Source: Prevotellaceae bacterium
GTDB taxonomy: Bacteria > Bacteroidota > Bacteroidia > Bacteroidales > UBA932
Length of the DNA stretch: 6,002 nt
Assembly (NCBI GenBank): GCA_031287815.1
Contig: JAITSM010000183.1
Coordinates: forward strand, 1-6,002
Reading direction: 5' to 3'
Both the position numbers and the translations under genes were made by a program. The notes beneath the pieces were generated by a model. It ran no database searches. It was given only the letters and a program-made list of their open reading frames with translations, and had not been told where the DNA came from. Position 1 is the first letter of the stretch. Each line of letters starts with the position of its first letter. Below are positions 5,244 through 6,002 of the stretch, in pieces.

Positions 5244-5341
5244 GTTGCTTGTATATCTATCGTTTTAATTTGTGCCCGTTCGCGTTTAAAGTAACTAAAC
5301 TATTTTAGTCCGTTCCATTTGTTTTATTTTTAATTTGTGTA

Positions 5342-5361
5342 AGTAATTGTTATAAATTACT
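5342..5361. repeat. Perfect 7-bp inverted repeat at the 3' end of the FISUMP gene
   Basis: AGTAATT (5342-5348) and AATTACT (5355-5361) are exact reverse complements around the loop GTTATA. The right arm overlaps the TAG stop of the minus-strand gene (5362-5360). The stem is nearly all A/T and is not followed by a T-run on the minus strand, so it is a poor intrinsic terminator. A second small palindrome, ACTAAA/TTTAGT around CTAT, lies at 5294-5309. Apart from the operon terminator, I see nothing else in the 168 bases between the two stop codons. Confidence 0.45.
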
Positions 5362-6002
5362 ATGGGTGAATGCAGCGAACAGTCACATGATAGAGCGCGG
5401 GATATCCCCATTTCCCACCCCAATATATGGTATTATTGCATGTTAAAATATCACCATTGCCTTGATCCATTTCCATAGCATGTGTTGCATTACCGTCAGT
5501 ACTGAAGTACACATCGCCATCATTCATTTGTTCATATAAATAGCTTCTGCCTTTAGTCGCCCAACCATAACGGTCGGTTATTGGTTTGCATGAGCATTGT
5601 AAGCTGCGCATGTCTTGCCAAGCAATGACCAAATTGGAGGATATATTATTAGTCATCGTGTTCCATTGGGTATTACTCGGTAGCACCCATCCACTAGGGC
5701 AGATAGTTTGTTGATTTATGGCAAAGTTTCCTGCAAAAACTTCGACATTGGTATAACTTCTTCCACACGAATCTTTGTCACAACCGTTAATTGTTATACC
5801 TTTTAGAGCGTATTTTACATTCTGCGCCAACCACCATTTATTGTCGGGCATAAATACAATTCTGTACAATTCATTATCTCTATTATCTTTTATCCACGCT
5901 TCCCAATTCCCTGCACCGCTTTGGCGTTCCATGCAACGATGAGTGGCGTCCATATACAAATCGCTTCCGGTGTAGGGACACCAAAGTCCGGGATAGCCTG
6001 TA
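5360..6002 (-). CDS. FISUMP-domain protein, C-terminal part (5' end outside window)
   Basis: The frame runs open from the window edge (6001) to TAG at 5362-5360, giving 213 residues; the TTG at 5959 is an internal leucine, since the reading frame continues upstream with WCPYTGSD. The sequence fits the Fibrobacter succinogenes major paralogous domain family. Numbering from the first full codon at the edge, it shows DLYMDATHRC (14-23), YRIVFMPDNKWWLAQNVKYA (46-65), GRSYTNVE (80-87), the hallmark ICPSGWVLP (100-108) with the following Trp, and the terminal VRCIHP. Nine cysteines suggest disulfides and an exported or surface location, but the N-terminus with any signal or lipoprotein motif is not visible. 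The molecular function of the family is unknown to me. It is convergent to rplQ and not part of the operon. Hand counts of four 60-base blocks give about 38% GC against about 52% in four rpoA blocks, consistent with accessory origin, though ribosomal-operon genes are often compositionally special. Confidence 0.85.
   Translation of the reverse strand, partial: TGYPGLWCPYTGSDLYMDATHRCMERQSGAGNWEAWIKDNRDNELYRIVFMPDNKWWLAQNVKYALKGITINGCDKDSCGRSYTNVEVFAGNFAINQQTICPSGWVLPSNTQWNTMTNNISSNLVIAWQDMRSLQCSCKPITDRYGWATKGRSYLYEQMNDGDVYFSTDGNATHAMEMDQGNGDILTCNNTIYWGGKWGYPALYHVTVRCIHP

Noticed and set aside
5106..5294. 62-codon frame starting inside rplQ and running through the terminator
   Set aside because: The first half is the L17 Lys-rich tail read in another frame. 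Only the part from the ATG at 5208 is considered, as a low-weight finding.
5315..5340. Possible Bacteroidota promoter (TTTG followed by AATTTG) between the convergent genes
   Set aside because: The two elements are only about 10 bases apart, the TAnnTTTG box is imperfect, and no plus-strand gene lies downstream.
1..6002. CRISPR array, insertion sequence, tRNA or phage genes
   Set aside because: No spaced direct repeats of array type, transposase motifs, terminal inverted repeats, tRNA cloverleaf elements or phage-like proteins were seen on either strand.

Overview
The window is a ribosomal-protein and translation operon of the "alpha operon" type from a member of the Bacteroidota, probably Bacteroidales. 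It ends in a convergent, unrelated surface-type gene. The assignment rests on four observations: (1) the order secY - map - infA - rpmJ - rpsM - rpsK - rpsD - rpoA - rplQ, with no adk between secY and map; (2) protein sequences of Bacteroidota type, such as the IF-1 and L36 sequences and an L17 with a long Ala/Pro/Glu/Lys tail; (3) no Shine-Dalgarno sequence at normal spacing before any start, with A/T-rich leaders instead; (4) a neighbouring FISUMP-family gene (Fibrobacter succinogenes major paralogous domain), a family common in Fibrobacter and Bacteroidota. I cannot name genus or species from the sequence.

Layout. Bases 1-674 are the 3' half of secY, the channel of the Sec translocon. After a 107-base spacer with a possible hairpin come map (782-1549, methionine aminopeptidase), infA (1587-1805, IF-1), rpmJ (1818-1934, L36), rpsM (1969-2349, S13) and rpsK (2360-2752, S11), all closely spaced. 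A 143-base spacer precedes rpsD (2896-3498, S4). An 82-base spacer with a tandem duplication precedes rpoA (3581-4573, RNA polymerase alpha), and 27 bases later comes rplQ (4601-5191, L17). A strong intrinsic terminator at 5211-5243 closes the operon. On the opposite strand, 6002-5360, is the 3' part of a cysteine-rich FISUMP gene that runs off the window. No gene-free stretch exceeds 300 bases.

The plus-strand genes form one functional block. SecY inserts and exports proteins, Map removes the initiator methionine, IF-1 takes part in initiation, and S13, S11, S4, L36 and L17 are ribosome parts. Alpha is the assembly platform of RNA polymerase, so the block links synthesis of the transcription and translation machinery. 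In E. coli S4 represses this operon. I see no recognisable S4 target here, though the 143-base spacer is one place to look.

Most of the window is conserved housekeeping sequence, and I found no convincing undescribed system. The points worth a second look are small: a recurring degenerate GGCAGTR-type repeat in several intergenic spacers, an L36 that has lost only half of its zinc ligands, a lysine in SecY where E. coli has the critical Arg357, mini-ORFs in the long spacers, a signal-peptide-like mini-ORF written through the terminator, and the compositionally distinct FISUMP gene.
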